DNA of 64,000 nt from Brachynemurus nebulosus (Eukaryota > Arthropoda > Insecta > Neuroptera > Myrmeleontidae): contig JAPWDM010000022.1 of assembly GCA_035578155.1 (NCBI GenBank), positions 5,767,076-5,831,075 of the forward strand, written 5' to 3'. Positions 25,840-37,039 of this stretch are shown in pieces. Each line of letters opens with the position of its first letter. The stretch's first letter is position 1. The notes beneath the pieces were generated by a model. It was given only the letters and a program-made list of their open reading frames with translations, ran no database searches and was not told where the DNA came from. The position numbers were made by a program, and so were the translations under genes.

Positions 25840-26430
25840 TTGGACTGTGCGTTGATCGATTCAATTGAAAGATTTTAACAGGTGGTTGCTGAAATCCTTT
25901 TATGTAGAAAAGTTCATAAAACCCAGGTCCGAAAACGCTTAATTTTCAAAATACAGGGTGTTTCAATTTCTCGTCTTTTTTAATATTTTCTTGAATATTT
26001 CAAAAACGTTTTTGAGATATTGACACAAAATTTTCGACACGCTATGACACGATAAATACCCATATTCTGAGACAGAATATTTCCACCGAAACCAGTGGCG
26101 TCCGTACGGCCATGTGATGACATATTTTTGAACAAAAAAAGGTACGCCAATGACTTTTCAATTCGAAAATGTTTTTTCAGATGTTCCATAAATTGTGGAC
26201 AAAAATGACCTCTTAGCATTTTGTCGCTCATGTAGCCGTTTTCAAGATAAAAATAATTTTCATTTATTGTTCTTACCAGAAAACCGGTATAGAATATCTA
26301 GTAGCCCGTATACTCTGTATCTTGGAAACTAAGCGTTTTTAGATCGGGGTTTATATGAACTTTTCTACATAAAAGAATCTTAGCAATCACCTGTTAAAAT
26401 CTTTCGCACTTATTCACTAACACCCTTTAT
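25840..26430. mobile_element. Hairpin element with ~95-bp inverted arms
   Basis: 'gaaagattttaacaggtggt' and 'atgtagaaaagttcataaaa' on the left (25868-25925) pair with inverted copies at 26350-26405. The arms match over roughly 95 bp with scattered differences. There is no convincing ORF; an 83-codon minus frame at 25980-26231 lies in the loop and is unassigned. Superfamily unknown. Confidence 0.6.
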
Positions 26431-26639
26431 ACAGGTAAATAATTAATTCTGACAACTTTAAAACCTGGACGTATTAGAAACCCCGTCCGATACGACCCTA
26501 TATATACTACATGCTATGTTTTTCGAAATTTTTCGGACGTTTGAAGATGCATTGCCCCGGGGCCCCCCACTCAAAGGAGGCCTCTAAGAGAATATGAGAA
26601 AATCCAAAATGAATTGACATTTTTGTAACGTATAATAAA

Positions 26640-26883
26640 CAGGGTCGTAACTAGGTCTTCAGGGGCCCGGGACAGAAAGTACATTCGGGGACCCTACGCC
26701 GCCCCGGGCGAAAGCAAAAAAATTCCGGCCCCTGGCAAAAAAAGCGGCAACCTTTCTTCTTTTGCTTGTCAGTCCTTTGCCGCCCTAATTTTACAGAAAT
26801 ACCGCCCTTAAAATTTGCCAAGAAATTTAGAAATTGGAATTTCTTGGCAATGCCCCGGTTGCCTCAGCCTAGTTACGGCCCTG
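26640..26883. mobile_element. hAT MITE, 244 bp
   Basis: The ends are cagggtcgtaactaggtctt and, inverted, cagggccgtaactaggctga. Perfect 8-bp duplications ATAATAAA lie at 26632-26639 and 26884-26891. It is GC-rich inside relative to its surroundings and non-coding. Confidence 0.85.
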
Positions 26884-26939
26884 ATAATAAAGTTTGAATT
26901 AAAGTGAATTGATTTCAACGAGTGTGTGTTCATGAACTA

Positions 26940-27210
26940 AACCACATATAAACTGCTAACTGCAGAAAGGAAACAAGTCCAAAATTTTTAAACTTTTTGT
27001 TGTTGTTTTAAATTAAAGATGGTGTATAGACTTGTACTCTATCTGCAGTAAACGCATAAATGAACTACTTACTATGGCCATAACAGATGATAGAAAAGTT
27101 CCCTTTCTGTTGTAAATCATCCGTCTATACATCATCTTTAGTTTAACACAAAAAAACGCATTTGAAAAATTTTGGACATGTTCCCTTTCTGCAGTTAGCA
27201 GTTCATATTA
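26940..27210. mobile_element. Hairpin MITE
   Basis: The arms 'aactgctaactgcagaaagg' (26951) and 'cctttctgcagttagcagtt' (27184-27203) are perfect inverses. Pairing continues inward with differences to 'atggtgtatagac' / 'gtctatacatcat'. Non-coding. Confidence 0.7.
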
Positions 27211-27394
27211 AGTTACAGTTTGTTTGGTTACTTAATTTAGAGTTTGGGTATTATTCATTTTATACAGCTGTTTTTAATAAATTTTTAATGAACTATAATA
27301 ATGTTATAGGTTTTCCCTTCATCTCTAACTGCCAATGATACACAATACATACACAATAACACACACAACCACACAAGTATGTTGAAAGATTAAA

Positions 27395-27455
27395 AATATG
27401 AGGGCCCCGAATGTACTTTCTGCCTCGGAGCCTCTAAAGACCTAGGTACGGGCCT
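27395..27455 (-). mobile_element. hAT MITE end fragment
   Basis: Reverse-orientation match to the left end of the 26640 MITE: 'cgaatgtactttctg' and 'ctaggtacgggcctgg' correspond to 'cagaaagtacattcg' and 'gtcgtaactagg'. The other end is missing. Confidence 0.55.
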
Positions 27456-27678
27456 GGCATTGGCCTATATTATTGTTACTCAGAGGAATCTGCTCTACAA
27501 TATATGTATTATTTCTCCCAAATCCGTGGTTCCCCTGTTTGATACTCTTCTTGTAAATAAAAAAATAATGACTGCAAATGACTTTTAAAATTTCATATGA
27601 ATTACGTCTTTTTATGCGTTAATGTTAATTTACGACCTTTACGACCTATGGTTTAAAAGTAGGAAGTATAGTAATTAC

Positions 27679-27849
27679 CCATGTATGTTAAGGTTCCACA
27701 ATAGTTATGCAACATATCTTCTATTCCGACACAAGGTTTAATGATTGCAAGACCAAAATCAGATACCTTAATATAGAGTTCGTCATTGGGAGATATAGGA
27801 TTTATTGCGATGAGAATATTTTCCAATTTTAAATCACGATGGATTATAT
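27679..27849 (-). CDS. STK33-like Ser/Thr kinase, catalytic exon
   Basis: Holds the catalytic heart of the kinase. IIHRDLKLENILI (catalytic-loop HRD Asp, Lys and Asn) lies at the start, and VSDFGLAIIK (Mg-binding DFG Asp) about 30 residues later. The activation segment then ends at CGTLTYM. The 171-nt exon is flanked by a good acceptor (aattgcag) and a GTAATT donor. Its 5' phase completes an Asn codon with the 35010 exon, and its 3' phase completes the Ala of APE with the 24848 exon. All key catalytic residues are present, so the protein is probably an active kinase. About 25 extra residues between HRDLKLEN and DFG resemble the STK33 insert. Confidence 0.85.
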
Positions 27850-28149
27850 CTGCAATTTTAAAAATTCGAAGATAAACAGGGTATTAAAATAAAATTAATA
27901 AATCTAGTTCGTAAAAATAAAACTTATAAGTTTTAAAGTAGGAATGTGGTGTCAGTTTTTTTATTGAAAGCGGTGTCGAGAATCCCTTAGCGAACTCCAT
28001 AATAATTATAATCAGAGGTGAATTGGAGTTGGAAGTGGCAGAATTAAATAAAGATAGAAGAAAACAATTGTTTTATTACTATATTTATCCCATTAATATT
28101 ATATACATTTCCTTCTTCCATGTATATACGAGTATTTTTTGGCTATGAT

Positions 28150-28560
28150 TTAAACGGTCAGTAGGAAATTACAGTTTTGGTCAGTAAGAAAATATAAACG
28201 GTTAGTTTAATAACAGATTTGGCGGTAAAATGTGAAGAGTAAAAAAAAATAGAAACGGACAGTAGAATATTTCGAAATGAGCAGTTCAATATATACTTGG
28301 CTTGTTAAAAATTCAATTGGTCAGTAAAATTAATAATTGGTCAGTAACTTGTTAGCAGTTATTAAATCGAAATTGGTCAGTTAAAAATCTTGAAATAAGT
28401 GGTTCTATAAATACTAAAGGAGTAAAAAATATGATCGGTCTGTTAAATAATTTTTATCAATAAAATAGAAGTTAACAATAGATATTAAGAAAAGGGAATA
28501 AATTATTTGAGCAGCAATTTAATTTATTGACCAGCAAAATTTATCAGCTAAAAAAATATT
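28150..28560 (+). repeat. Irregular cluster of GGTCAGTAAAAT-like motifs
   Basis: About ten variants of (g)gtcagta(a/g)aaat occur at 20-45 base spacing (for example near 28156, 28177, 28202, 28257, 28317, 28338, 28373, 28436). The pattern is not a simple tandem repeat. It lies just upstream of the LTR at 28621. No ORF. Function unknown. Confidence 0.5.
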
Positions 28561-28620
28561 TTATGATTAATTCGACGAACGAAATAGCCTTGAATTAATT
28601 GTTTTAAGCGTTAAAAAAAA

Positions 28621-29281
28621 TGTCACGTAAACGTGCCAAAGGCACAGAATAAGTTTAGAGTTATTGGTTCAAAAAAGAGAGTTTAGTTCCAACCGCCCCA
28701 GAGCAAAGTTCAAAGTCTTGGTCTGTCCGTCAGTATTATTACATAACAATAATTACTATTCAAAAGGGGTGCATTATTATATGTTAAGATTAATATAATT
28801 TATGGTTGAGCAGTGAATTTTCTGTAATTTGTGTAAATCAAAGTGCCAGTTTTCCAACCTTCGAAAGGAAAGACGTTCTGCAGTTGCCGAAATCTATTAA
28901 TGTAAGTAAAATTTCAATTACTCATAATTGTTTGTTTGTATTTTCATTTTATTTATTTATTTATTTTTTTGTTGTTCAAAAAACAATTCAATTATTCTGA
29001 ATAATTTTATGATTTGTTCCATTTGTATTTAAAAGAAAACAATATTAATTTCCGAAATTTTATGTGAGATGTTTGTTTCAATTATTATTAACGTACCATA
29101 ACAGCTTTGTTGAGAAAAGTGTAAAATTGTTTTAAACTTCATTACTGAATAAATTCAAATTTTTTTAAGTTAAACACTTCAGTTTATTTTAAGTAAATCC
29201 CTTTTCAACCAAACTCATTCCTATTGTAAATTTAATTAACTTTCCTTTTACATTCCTATTGTAAAATTTAAATATATTACA
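28621..29281 (+). mobile_element. Candidate 5' LTR
   Basis: It starts TGTCACGTAAACGTGCC and ends ...aatatattaca, with TG/CA limits, and is followed at 29285 by tggtgcagctagtggatac, a plausible tRNA primer-binding site. A roughly 45-bp segment with 'cattcctattgtaaa' is duplicated at 29215-29270. The Gag ORF lies 360 bp downstream, as expected for an LTR element. No second LTR is in the window, so the limits cannot be confirmed by comparison. Confidence 0.5.
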
Positions 29282-29643
29282 AATTTGGTGCAGCTAGTGG
29301 ATACGAATTTTGGCCCCGTCACCGTTGAAGATTGGTGAAACTTAAACCAAAAAACGTCAAAAAAAAAAATCTCAAACAACTAATTTATATTCAAAGGAAA
29401 AAATTTTTCCCTTAAGGGTGGTGGCAGCAATTTCTTTTCAAAATCCAAAATAATAATTAATTAGTTAAAAAACAAAATTTTCAAAAAAAATAATTTTTTT
29501 TCGGTTCAACGGGTTATCTTGGTTGTTTTAAATTCAGTTTGAATAATTGAAGCATCTCGATTTACAATTAAACGGAGTAACAATTAAAAAAAAATAATAA
29601 TAAAGAATAATTTAGGGGATTAGCATTTAAAAAAATAACACAA

Positions 29644-30267
29644 ATGCAAGAAAACAAATTAAATCCAGAAAATGTACAGTCAATCCCAGTAGCTCCGTCG
29701 GTTCCAACGACAGTTGCACACGTAACAACTAGTACTACCAGTAACAATCAACCATCCACGTCTGGAACGGGTAATACTGTTTCAAATTTTAATTACGGTT
29801 CTGACCAGGTACTAGTCGCCTTACAGGAATTTTCGGGTAAACCAAACGAAAATACTAAAGAATTTTTGACAAAAATAACAAGAAGGGCAACGTTAGATAA
29901 GTGGGACGAATTCCAAACCATTATAGTAATTAAGTATCAGCTAACCGGTGATGCTTATAAATTTGTCGAATCGGAACCAACGTTAAGTGATGATCAGGTA
30001 ACGTTTAAACAAATAAAAGAGGCACTTATTAAGAAATACATACCTAGTTTAGTACCCGGTCAAAGTTTAGAAAATTTTAGTAAATGTACCCAACGTAGCA
30101 AAGAAACCGTAGATCAGTATGCAACAAGACTAAAAATTGCGGGTAATAATGTACTACAAGAGGAGCTTAAAATTGAGTCCGAAATACCAGGTAGGGCGAA
30201 ATTTGTCAAAGAACGACATAACAGAGATTTAATTTTACAATTTAAAAAGGCGTACATAAAAAAATAA
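29644..30267 (+). CDS. Retrotransposon Gag protein, truncated
   Basis: A 207-residue open frame. A Ser/Thr/Pro-rich, low-complexity N-terminus (about 1-55) precedes a capsid-like domain (about 60-170): LQEFSGKPNENTKEFL, then KYQLTGDAYKFVES, and ENFSKCTQRSKETVDQYATR. The pattern matches Gag of Ty3/gypsy-type elements (a Retrotrans_gag-like region). The protein self-assembles into particles that package the RNA. The frame stops after KKAYIKK without a zinc knuckle. No protease, reverse transcriptase or integrase follows, so the element is 3'-truncated. It lies in the large first visible intron of the kinase gene, on the opposite strand. Confidence 0.7.
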   Translation: MQENKLNPENVQSIPVAPSVPTTVAHVTTSTTSNNQPSTSGTGNTVSNFNYGSDQVLVALQEFSGKPNENTKEFLTKITRRATLDKWDEFQTIIVIKYQLTGDAYKFVESEPTLSDDQVTFKQIKEALIKKYIPSLVPGQSLENFSKCTQRSKETVDQYATRLKIAGNNVLQEELKIESEIPGRAKFVKERHNRDLILQFKKAYIKK

Positions 30268-30448
30268 GGCAAATGATATTTTTAGAAATTAGTTTCCAAA
30301 CTGAGCATTTATAAAATAATTGACTAAGGTTTTCTAATAATTTTATTTATTTGATTTTATTAAATTATTTATTTAATACAATTTACATAATATTTTTTAG
30401 TGGCTTTTAATTTGCGCAGTAATGTTAAAATTAGTGTTTATTTATATT

Positions 30449-30450
<2 letters not shown>

Positions 30451-30528
<78 letters not shown>
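30451..30528. repeat. (TA)n microsatellite
   Basis: An uninterrupted TA run just outside the left end of the hAT element at 30556. Confidence 0.9.
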
Positions 30529-30531
<3 letters not shown>

Positions 30532-30629
30532 TTATCTCTGTTACTGTGTTATAACCAGTGTTGGGCAACATACCGAATTTTATTATCTAGATAACAGATA
30601 ACAAAATTTAAAATATAAATATATTTATA

Positions 30630-30636
<7 letters not shown>

Positions 30637-30694
<58 letters not shown>

Positions 30695-30720
30695 TATATA
30701 ATATATCTATATGTAAATAC

Positions 30721-30818
<98 letters not shown>

Positions 30819-31050
30819 TTCTTTAATTAAGTAATGAAACATTAAATGCGAGGTGAATTTAAATTTGAAAAAATTGAAAAATAATTATTCTTCAGAGGTT
30901 TCTTTCAGAAATAACTTCATTAATATATAAATGTCAAAACTGTTCCAGTATTGGATCGCCTTCCGGTATAGGGGCTTTTACCCTATAATAAAAGATATTG
31001 TTGAAAAATTAATTTTTGAGAATTGGGAGTTAATATTTAAGAGTTCTAGA
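30637..31050 (+). repeat. (TA)n plus family F repeat, copy 3
   Basis: A broken TA tract to 30815, then family F almost identical to 24595-24835. It is nested in the hAT element. Confidence 0.75.
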
Positions 31051-31559
31051 TAAAGATTTTAGATAAAGATAACAGATAATTTAATCGTTATCTAGACAAA
31101 ATTTTAGATAACAGATAAGATAATATTTACAGAAATAATGTACTAGGTCAGTTTTCCTCAACCACCGATCTGTAGATCGGTGCTGGGCTGCGAAAGTACC
31201 TCGCCGGTTCCCAGAAAGATGTGTTAATTACAAAAAATTATAAAAATGTTAAGACCCTCTACATTCTCGCCGAGGTTGGACGAGGTTCCTCGCCGAGTTC
31301 CTCGCTGAGGTTGGCTGAGGCATATGGATAGCATTATAACACCAATCACGAGGCACAACGAAATGGCGCCCCACATTCTCGTACCCAGCCAACCTCGCGA
31401 GAATGTGGAGGGTCCTTTAAAAGAAGATTTTTGGCGATAAAAATCGCATGTTTTGAAATTCAGTTTTTTTATTTAAAGCCCATGATAGCACACTTCTAGC
31501 ACAGTAGATTATATATAAAATTTTTTGTTTAAATAAAAATTGCTTAAACAGTATCGATA

Positions 31560-32110
31560 TTTTTCTGAATTATATGATCGACCTAGTGGTCGGAAAACGA
31601 CATTTCATGTTTTCAACTAAATGTTATTTCGACTAATGGCCGAAATGATTTCTAGCTACCAGAATTCCATTTAAAATACGAGAATTGCTTTTAAACATTT
31701 CTCTAATGTTTAAAAAAGTGTCGATATTTATCTGAAATAAATGATCGAACAAGTGGTCGGAAAACGACATTTTTTATTACACAGCCTACTGTTATTCTAA
31801 TTAATGGCGGAAGTGACTCCAAGCTACAAGGATTCTATTTAAAATTTAAATTTGTTTTTGAGCATATCTCTAATGCTTAAAAAAGTGTCGACACTTATAT
31901 AAATTACATGGTAGGTGGTCAGAGTCCGACAGGTAGTCGGAATACGACATTTCATATTACACAACTAAATATGATTCCAACTAATGGCAGAAATGATTCC
32001 AGGCGACAAGAATTCTGTTTAAAATTAAATAACTGCTTTTAGACATTTTTGTAATTCTTAAGAAAGTGTTAAAAGTTATCTGAATTACATGATCGACCAA
32101 GTTAATATAG
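31560..32110 (+). repeat. Tandem ~170-bp satellite-like units
   Basis: Three to four degenerate units with the core 'gtggtcggaaaacgacattt' near 31588, 31754, 31930 and a last partial near 32090. Each carries 'aatgcttaaaaaagtgt' and 'aactaatggc.gaaatg' themes. A single related unit lies far away at 46985-47195. Confidence 0.7.
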
Positions 32111-32322
32111 GGAAATAGTGAATTTAGCTTCAAATTTCTATTTTTCAGAAAAAATAAAAATATATTGTTATTATCTTATCTTTTTCCTTCTCTTAATAAA
32201 AAGATAAGATAAAAGATAACTTTATTTAAAGATATCTAGATAAAAGATAATAGATAACGGAAACGTTATCTAGATAAAATTTTAGATAACGTTATCTAGA
32301 TAAGTACAACACTGGTTATAGC

Positions 32323-33231
32323 TTATAAGGTATGTAAATACTTATAGGTATTAAAAAATCTACACATTGTCTTAACGTCATAACAATTTTTACTATAACT
32401 TTAACGGTCGATATTTCGAAAACTAAGGCGAATTTCAAATTTTTTTACTCTTTATTTTTTGCTTAGAATGCCAAAATCTATCAGATCCGCTTGTCAAATT
32501 TTGTCGCCTCGGATATCGTACTCTCCCCGAGATGTTCAACAGAACAATCGGAAACTTCAACAGTTTCAGACTGAGTTCCGACTGATGGTATCAAAGGCTA
32601 AAATTCTTTAGCTTGTTGTTTCACAATCAGTGTCGGTATAGCGATCTGTTTTAATTTATTTGGATGAGCACCAAACGAAGATTTTCTGAAATGACCCAGC
32701 AGAAACGATAACTACTATTTAGAATTCATACATCTAAATTTAAAGTCATTACGACCAACTGCAGGCAACCATTGGCGATTTCTATAAAAAAAGTCACATT
32801 TATTATTAATTCAAGTTAATATTAGTAATAATAAAATGATAATAAAGGTTCTTACCTCTCAGAATCCAAGGGAATTCTAAAGAAACTTAAACCTAGAATT
32901 TTTTTTGCTTGAACAAATTTTTTTTTGTTCTTTTGTTTAAACATATTTGTTATGCAAATATTACCGGGCATTTTTATTTTATCTTTTACTTAATTTAATT
33001 ATTATTATTTTTATAATTAAAAAAATTAAAAAAAGATTAAAAATTATGAGTCATATTTGAAAATAGCAATAACTGAACACACGACGATAAATGGAAATGA
33101 ATATTTTTTATTTTCCTCTGTCAGCACATCACTATTGTCGTTTGCTACCTTAGTTACAAGTGTATTTTTTTTCAGATTTTTTAAATACAATTCAATAAAA
33201 TAGTAGTAAAACCATAGTAATTATTCCTAGT
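32323..33231. other. Non-coding, nothing recognised
   Basis: AT-rich intronic DNA of the kinase gene. No ORF or repeat structure was identified. Confidence 0.4.
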
Positions 33232-33233
33232 TA

Positions 33234-34173
33234 GGGGAAGGTAGGGCAATGTGGCCACCCTAAGGTTTGAATTGATATATTTTCTAAACGGTTTTAACTA
33301 ATTGATATTTCTTGATATAATACAATTGCAAATTTAATAAAGTCTTTATTTTATAATATACATACGGTTTACATATTCACAGTAATAAAAAATTATCAAT
33401 TATTTCGTAAGTGACAAAATGACCACATTACCCACCTTGGGTAGGTAAAGTGGGATAGTATTATTAATATTAAAAGTTAACATAGATTAAAACTGACTTT
33501 TTAATTTTTAGATGAAATTACAATTTTTAATCAAAAATATTACAATTTGCTACTAGTTAGCAATCATAAAAACAATTTTTAATTATCCAAAGTACTCAGA
33601 TGGTAACTATTTATTTTTAAAACAAAACTCACAAGTAAAATCGCCATCTTCCTCATTGCAACCAGAGCAGACTTCATAGACACATCTTCTGCATATCGTA
33701 CATCGTACTCAGGCATCTTCTGCTATTGATTCCGGCCACAATTCTGGTACCATCACTAGATCCACTGGGCCACTTTACCTTTATACATAGTGGGCCACAT
33801 TACCCGAAACTAAGTAAAATAGGAAAACTGAAATAAGTTCCGCCCCAACGTATGATTCATAATTATTTATTATAAAATTAATTACTTCAGAACTACAACA
33901 GACACAGGGAATATTCACAAAAACCAAGTATTCATAATACAATATATTTTATACAATATTTGTAAGTACTTACCTTAGATCAGAGGGCACAAGAAACACT
34001 TTTTTTAAATAAAATTTTCTAAGTAACACCTAACGAGTTGATATGCATCGTGACACTATGTAAACTGTCAATCTATAATTTAAACTAAATAACAAGAGAT
34101 GACAGCTATTAGTTCATTTGCAAACTAGTGGCGACCACTTTACCTGCCTGGGCCACTATAGCGAGCCTTCCCC
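33234..34173 (-). mobile_element. pogo-like transposon with zinc-finger tail exon
   Basis: The ends are ggggaaggtagggcaatgtg and, inverted, ggggaaggctcgctatagtg, flanked by TA (33232-33233; 34174-34175). Motifs such as 'ccacattaccc' and 'ggccactttacc' recur internally. The minus strand at about 33790-33615 carries the tail of a transposase. 940 bp, deletion derivative. Confidence 0.75.
33615..33790 (-). pseudogene. pogo-type transposase C-terminal zinc finger
   Basis: The minus-strand reading contains CTICRRCVYEVCSGCNEEDG and then CEFCF. This is a Cys-rich tail resembling the PHD-like finger at the end of many arthropod pogo/jerky-type transposases. An in-frame stop lies just upstream (TGA near 33707). 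The rest of the transposase is missing. Confidence 0.5.
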
Positions 34174-34317
34174 TATACTAATTTTATTTTTTGTCCACTA
34201 AATACTCTAGTAATATTAAACCAATATAATATGCATTTAATAAGTGCATTTCATATATCTAATAATTTTGTATAACCATTGGGGGACCGGGGCGCCAACA
34301 CACAATCTATAGGTATA

Positions 34318-34683
34318 CTAGTGATGTCGAGCCAAGAAGCAGTTAATCGATTAATCGACTAAAATTGTTTTTCAGATAAAATTAGTCATTAGTCAAAAAT
34401 ATCGAGCACAGAGTAGTCGACTAATCGACTAAATTCTTAGTCGAATTCATGGTAACGTAACCTATGTAACTCTTTCAAAAACGAGGTTTTCTTTTGAATA
34501 TAATTATGGAATTTTAATATGTTTCTTTTAAGAAAAAGAAAGATATGAAATATCACAATTTATTAATCACATACATAATAGTGAAAAATCATAGATAGAT
34601 AATTTTTTCGTTTTCATTTTTTGAAGCCCAATAAATTAGTCGACTAAAACGACTAATCGATTAATTTTATCCGACATCACTAA
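34318..34683. mobile_element. hAT-like MITE with TCGACTAAT repeats
   Basis: The ends tagtgatgtcg and cgacatcacta are perfect inverses. Subterminal motifs tcgattaatcgacta recur at both ends. No exact 8-bp duplication was found. Non-coding. Confidence 0.65.
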
Positions 34684-35009
34684 TACATATAGTTACATAC
34701 TATTACTTATATTGTGGTAATACTATGATAATTATTATTCCGTTAATCATTTGTTGAAAGGTCTATATTTTTATTGGGAACTACTCAGTTTTATATCCGG
34801 CGTATAACCCGCACCACGAAATTTGGACAATATTTTTGGTATTCAAGCGTTATATGCCGGAAAATACGGTACATGGAATTTGGGAGGTATGAAGACAGCA
34901 TTATATTTATTTAGTATTGGTGCATAATTCGTTTAATTTAACCGAAACTGTATCCTTTACCGCTTACGTATTCTCGAAGCCGGAATATTAATTTTATATA
35001 TGTACTTAC

Positions 35010-35250
35010 TTTTTTTATGAAGATACGCAACAGCTGACGCTAACTGACTTAATATATATCTGACTTCATCTTCGGTAAAAGTATGTTTTTTCTTAAAGGA
35101 TTCTGCCAGTTCTTCACGACATATTTCGAATAAAAGATAGAACTTTTCCCGTGATTCGAACACTTGGTGTAAATAAATTATGTGTGGGTGGTCAATTTCC
35201 CGTAAAATTTCAATTTCACGTTCAACTGATTTGAAATTGTGATGTTTTGC
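35010..35250 (-). CDS. STK33-like Ser/Thr kinase, upstream exon
   Basis: Encodes the alpha-C helix region and hinge of the kinase. It begins AKHHNFKSVEREIEIL (the helix-C Glu that pairs with the ATP-binding Lys), then HPHIIYLHQVFES, the hinge FEICREEL, and VRYILSQLASAVAYLHKK. It is bounded by an AG acceptor before 35250 and a GTAAGT donor after 35010. The exon ends in phase 1, completed by the next exon to give the residue before IIHRDLK. The glycine-rich loop and VAIK exon(s) were not found upstream in the window. The intron to the next exon is about 7.2 kb and holds the LTR element, two hAT-like elements and a pogo element. Exons are undamaged, so the gene looks live. Confidence 0.8.
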
Positions 35251-35775
35251 CTATTAGTAAATAACAAAATTTCTTGATTAGAAGAATTCCTCTAAAAAAA
35301 TTACTGACGAGTAAAAAAAAAATGGCCTACTGGGTAATCCGGCCCTGGTAACTGCTATTGTAGCCAAGTATAAATTTTTTCACACAGGGTGTTTCAAGCA
35401 ACTAAGAACGTATGAATTTTAATTTAAGGAAAATTCGTTATGATCAAGGGGTGCTTTATTTTATTTTATTATTATATATTTAGCGAAAGCAAAAATGATA
35501 TTGCGTCAAAATAATGTGTAAAAGTAATTAAAATCCAATAGCAGTTTTATCAAAATAATTATAAATAAATCTTAATCTAATATTGAAATATTTATTGAAA
35601 ATACAATTAGTAGGAAATTGGACATTTATTGTAAGATTGTTCTTTTGTTTTCAGATTTACCTTTTACAATTTAAAAAACATGTTAACAATTTCAGTCCCA
35701 CGTTTTCGGCATCCGAAAATAATCAAAACAACCCCAGAGACCGATCGCGATCAATGATTAATTGATTACGCATTA

Positions 35776-36186
35776 GGGTACATTTCCACTGCGCGCTATG
35801 CAATACGAGTCTTTGCTATGCGATGCTAGGCTATGCTATTAACTTTTGTTATATTTCAAGATGTGTTCACACTGCTTGCTCAATCTAGCATTGTATTTCA
35901 CAGCGATGAGTGATCATCAGAATTAGGAATGGGCGATGTCGGATGACTTCAATAAGTTTTTTCATACCCATCACTGATGACTGAATAGCACAATACTGGC
36001 GAGTTCGGGCGATAAAATCAAACATTCTTAAATTGTTGCGTATAAAAGCAGCTACTAGCATGGCATCGCATCGCCGTTCATAGCGCGCAATGTACACATT
36101 CAAATATGTTCTTGAATGTTTGTTTTCATAGAATTGCATCGCATAGTAAAGCCTCGCATCGCATAGCGTGCAGTGGAAATGTACCC
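35776..36186. mobile_element. Harbinger-like MITE, TTA target
   Basis: The ends gggtacatttccactg and, inverted, gggtacatttccactg match exactly. TTA lies on both sides (35773-35775, 36187-36189), the usual PIF/Harbinger target. Subterminal 'gcatcgcatag' motifs are iterated. A 120-codon minus frame (35885-36247) runs through it but matches nothing I recognise. Confidence 0.75.
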
Positions 36187-36439
36187 TTATGCGTGCGATG
36201 TTACCACACCGATGTGTACTCATACAAACACCAACACACACACACACATTACACTCTTCGTTTCTAGAAAAAACTTTAAATAAACAAATACAGCAATCCC
36301 CCGAAGAACACGATTAATATTGGTTCCGTGCTTTGAAACCGCGTTGTTCGAGACCACAAAAGACAGACATTCCATTTCAAGTGTGACAATAAAAAAAAAA
36401 TAAGAAAACGTTCCGTTTAATTTACAAGTTGTGGGCATT

Positions 36440-36840
36440 CTAAACATATTGCGTCTGTTAAAATCTACTTTTCGTTATCGAACATTATCGATAAAGAACT
36501 ACTTATCATAAGTTGGTTATAATTGTTTAATTTTAGCTCTATTAGTCGCTCTGATTTGGTCAACAATAGAATATTTTAAAAAAATACATTTCGTTACTTT
36601 TCGTAATCGTGAACTTTTGATCGTAAATATCTCGTAAATATATTGCGACTATGAAAACTTACTTTTCGTTATCGAAAATTATCGATACCGAGTTACTCAT
36701 CATAAATTGATTATAATAGATTAATTCAGGCTCATTAAACCCATTGATTTAGTCACCAATAGAATATTTTCAAAAAAATTAGTTTTCGATACTTTTTGTA
36801 AATGTAAACTTTTGATCGTAAATATCTCGTAAACGGTGCG
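36440..36840 (+). repeat. Two-unit tandem repeat, ~196 bp
   Basis: 'acttttcgttatcgaa.attatcgata' near 36466 recurs near 36661, and 'cttttgatcgtaaatatctc' near 36615 recurs near 36812. The two diverged units are head to tail. Confidence 0.6.
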
Positions 36841-37039
36841 TCGTAGCGAAAAAATAACGAAATTTTTGAAGGGTTAAGCGAAGCTGTCAAAAATTATCGA
36901 TGTCGAAATTAACGATATTTCCAGAATTTAAATATGTAAATTTCTACACATTCGTTATCATTTCTATTGTAAAATTCTCCAATATTTCCAGTATTTTTCC
37001 TTTTATAATGACAGATTCAATTTACACGATTTTTAGTTC

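Larger units (their letters stand above)
25219..27678 (-). other. Kinase intron loaded with MITEs
   Basis: A 2.46-kb intron between kinase exons with a GT donor at 27677-27678 (minus) and an AG acceptor at 25219-25220. It contains a hairpin element (25840-26430), a hAT MITE (26640-26883), another hairpin MITE (26940-27210) and a hAT MITE fragment (27395-27455). The 25240-25840 part shows nothing else. Confidence 0.7.
30556..32314. mobile_element. hAT-like element with TTATCTAGATAAC repeats
   Basis: The ends are inverted (cagtgttgggcaa; caacactg at the right) with near-identical 8-bp flanks GTTATAAC (30548-30555) and GTTATAGC (32315-32322). Both subterminal regions are dense in gttatctagataac motifs (30580-30610, 31050-31110, 32215-32300). 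It contains a (TA)n/family F insertion (30637-31050), a GC-rich block (31130-31430) that may be another MITE, and a satellite-like array. No transposase was found. Confidence 0.7.

Noticed and set aside
35885..36247. 120-codon minus frame with many Cys and Arg.
   Set aside because: It lies almost wholly within a MITE and in its flanking (CA)n tract; no recognised domain.
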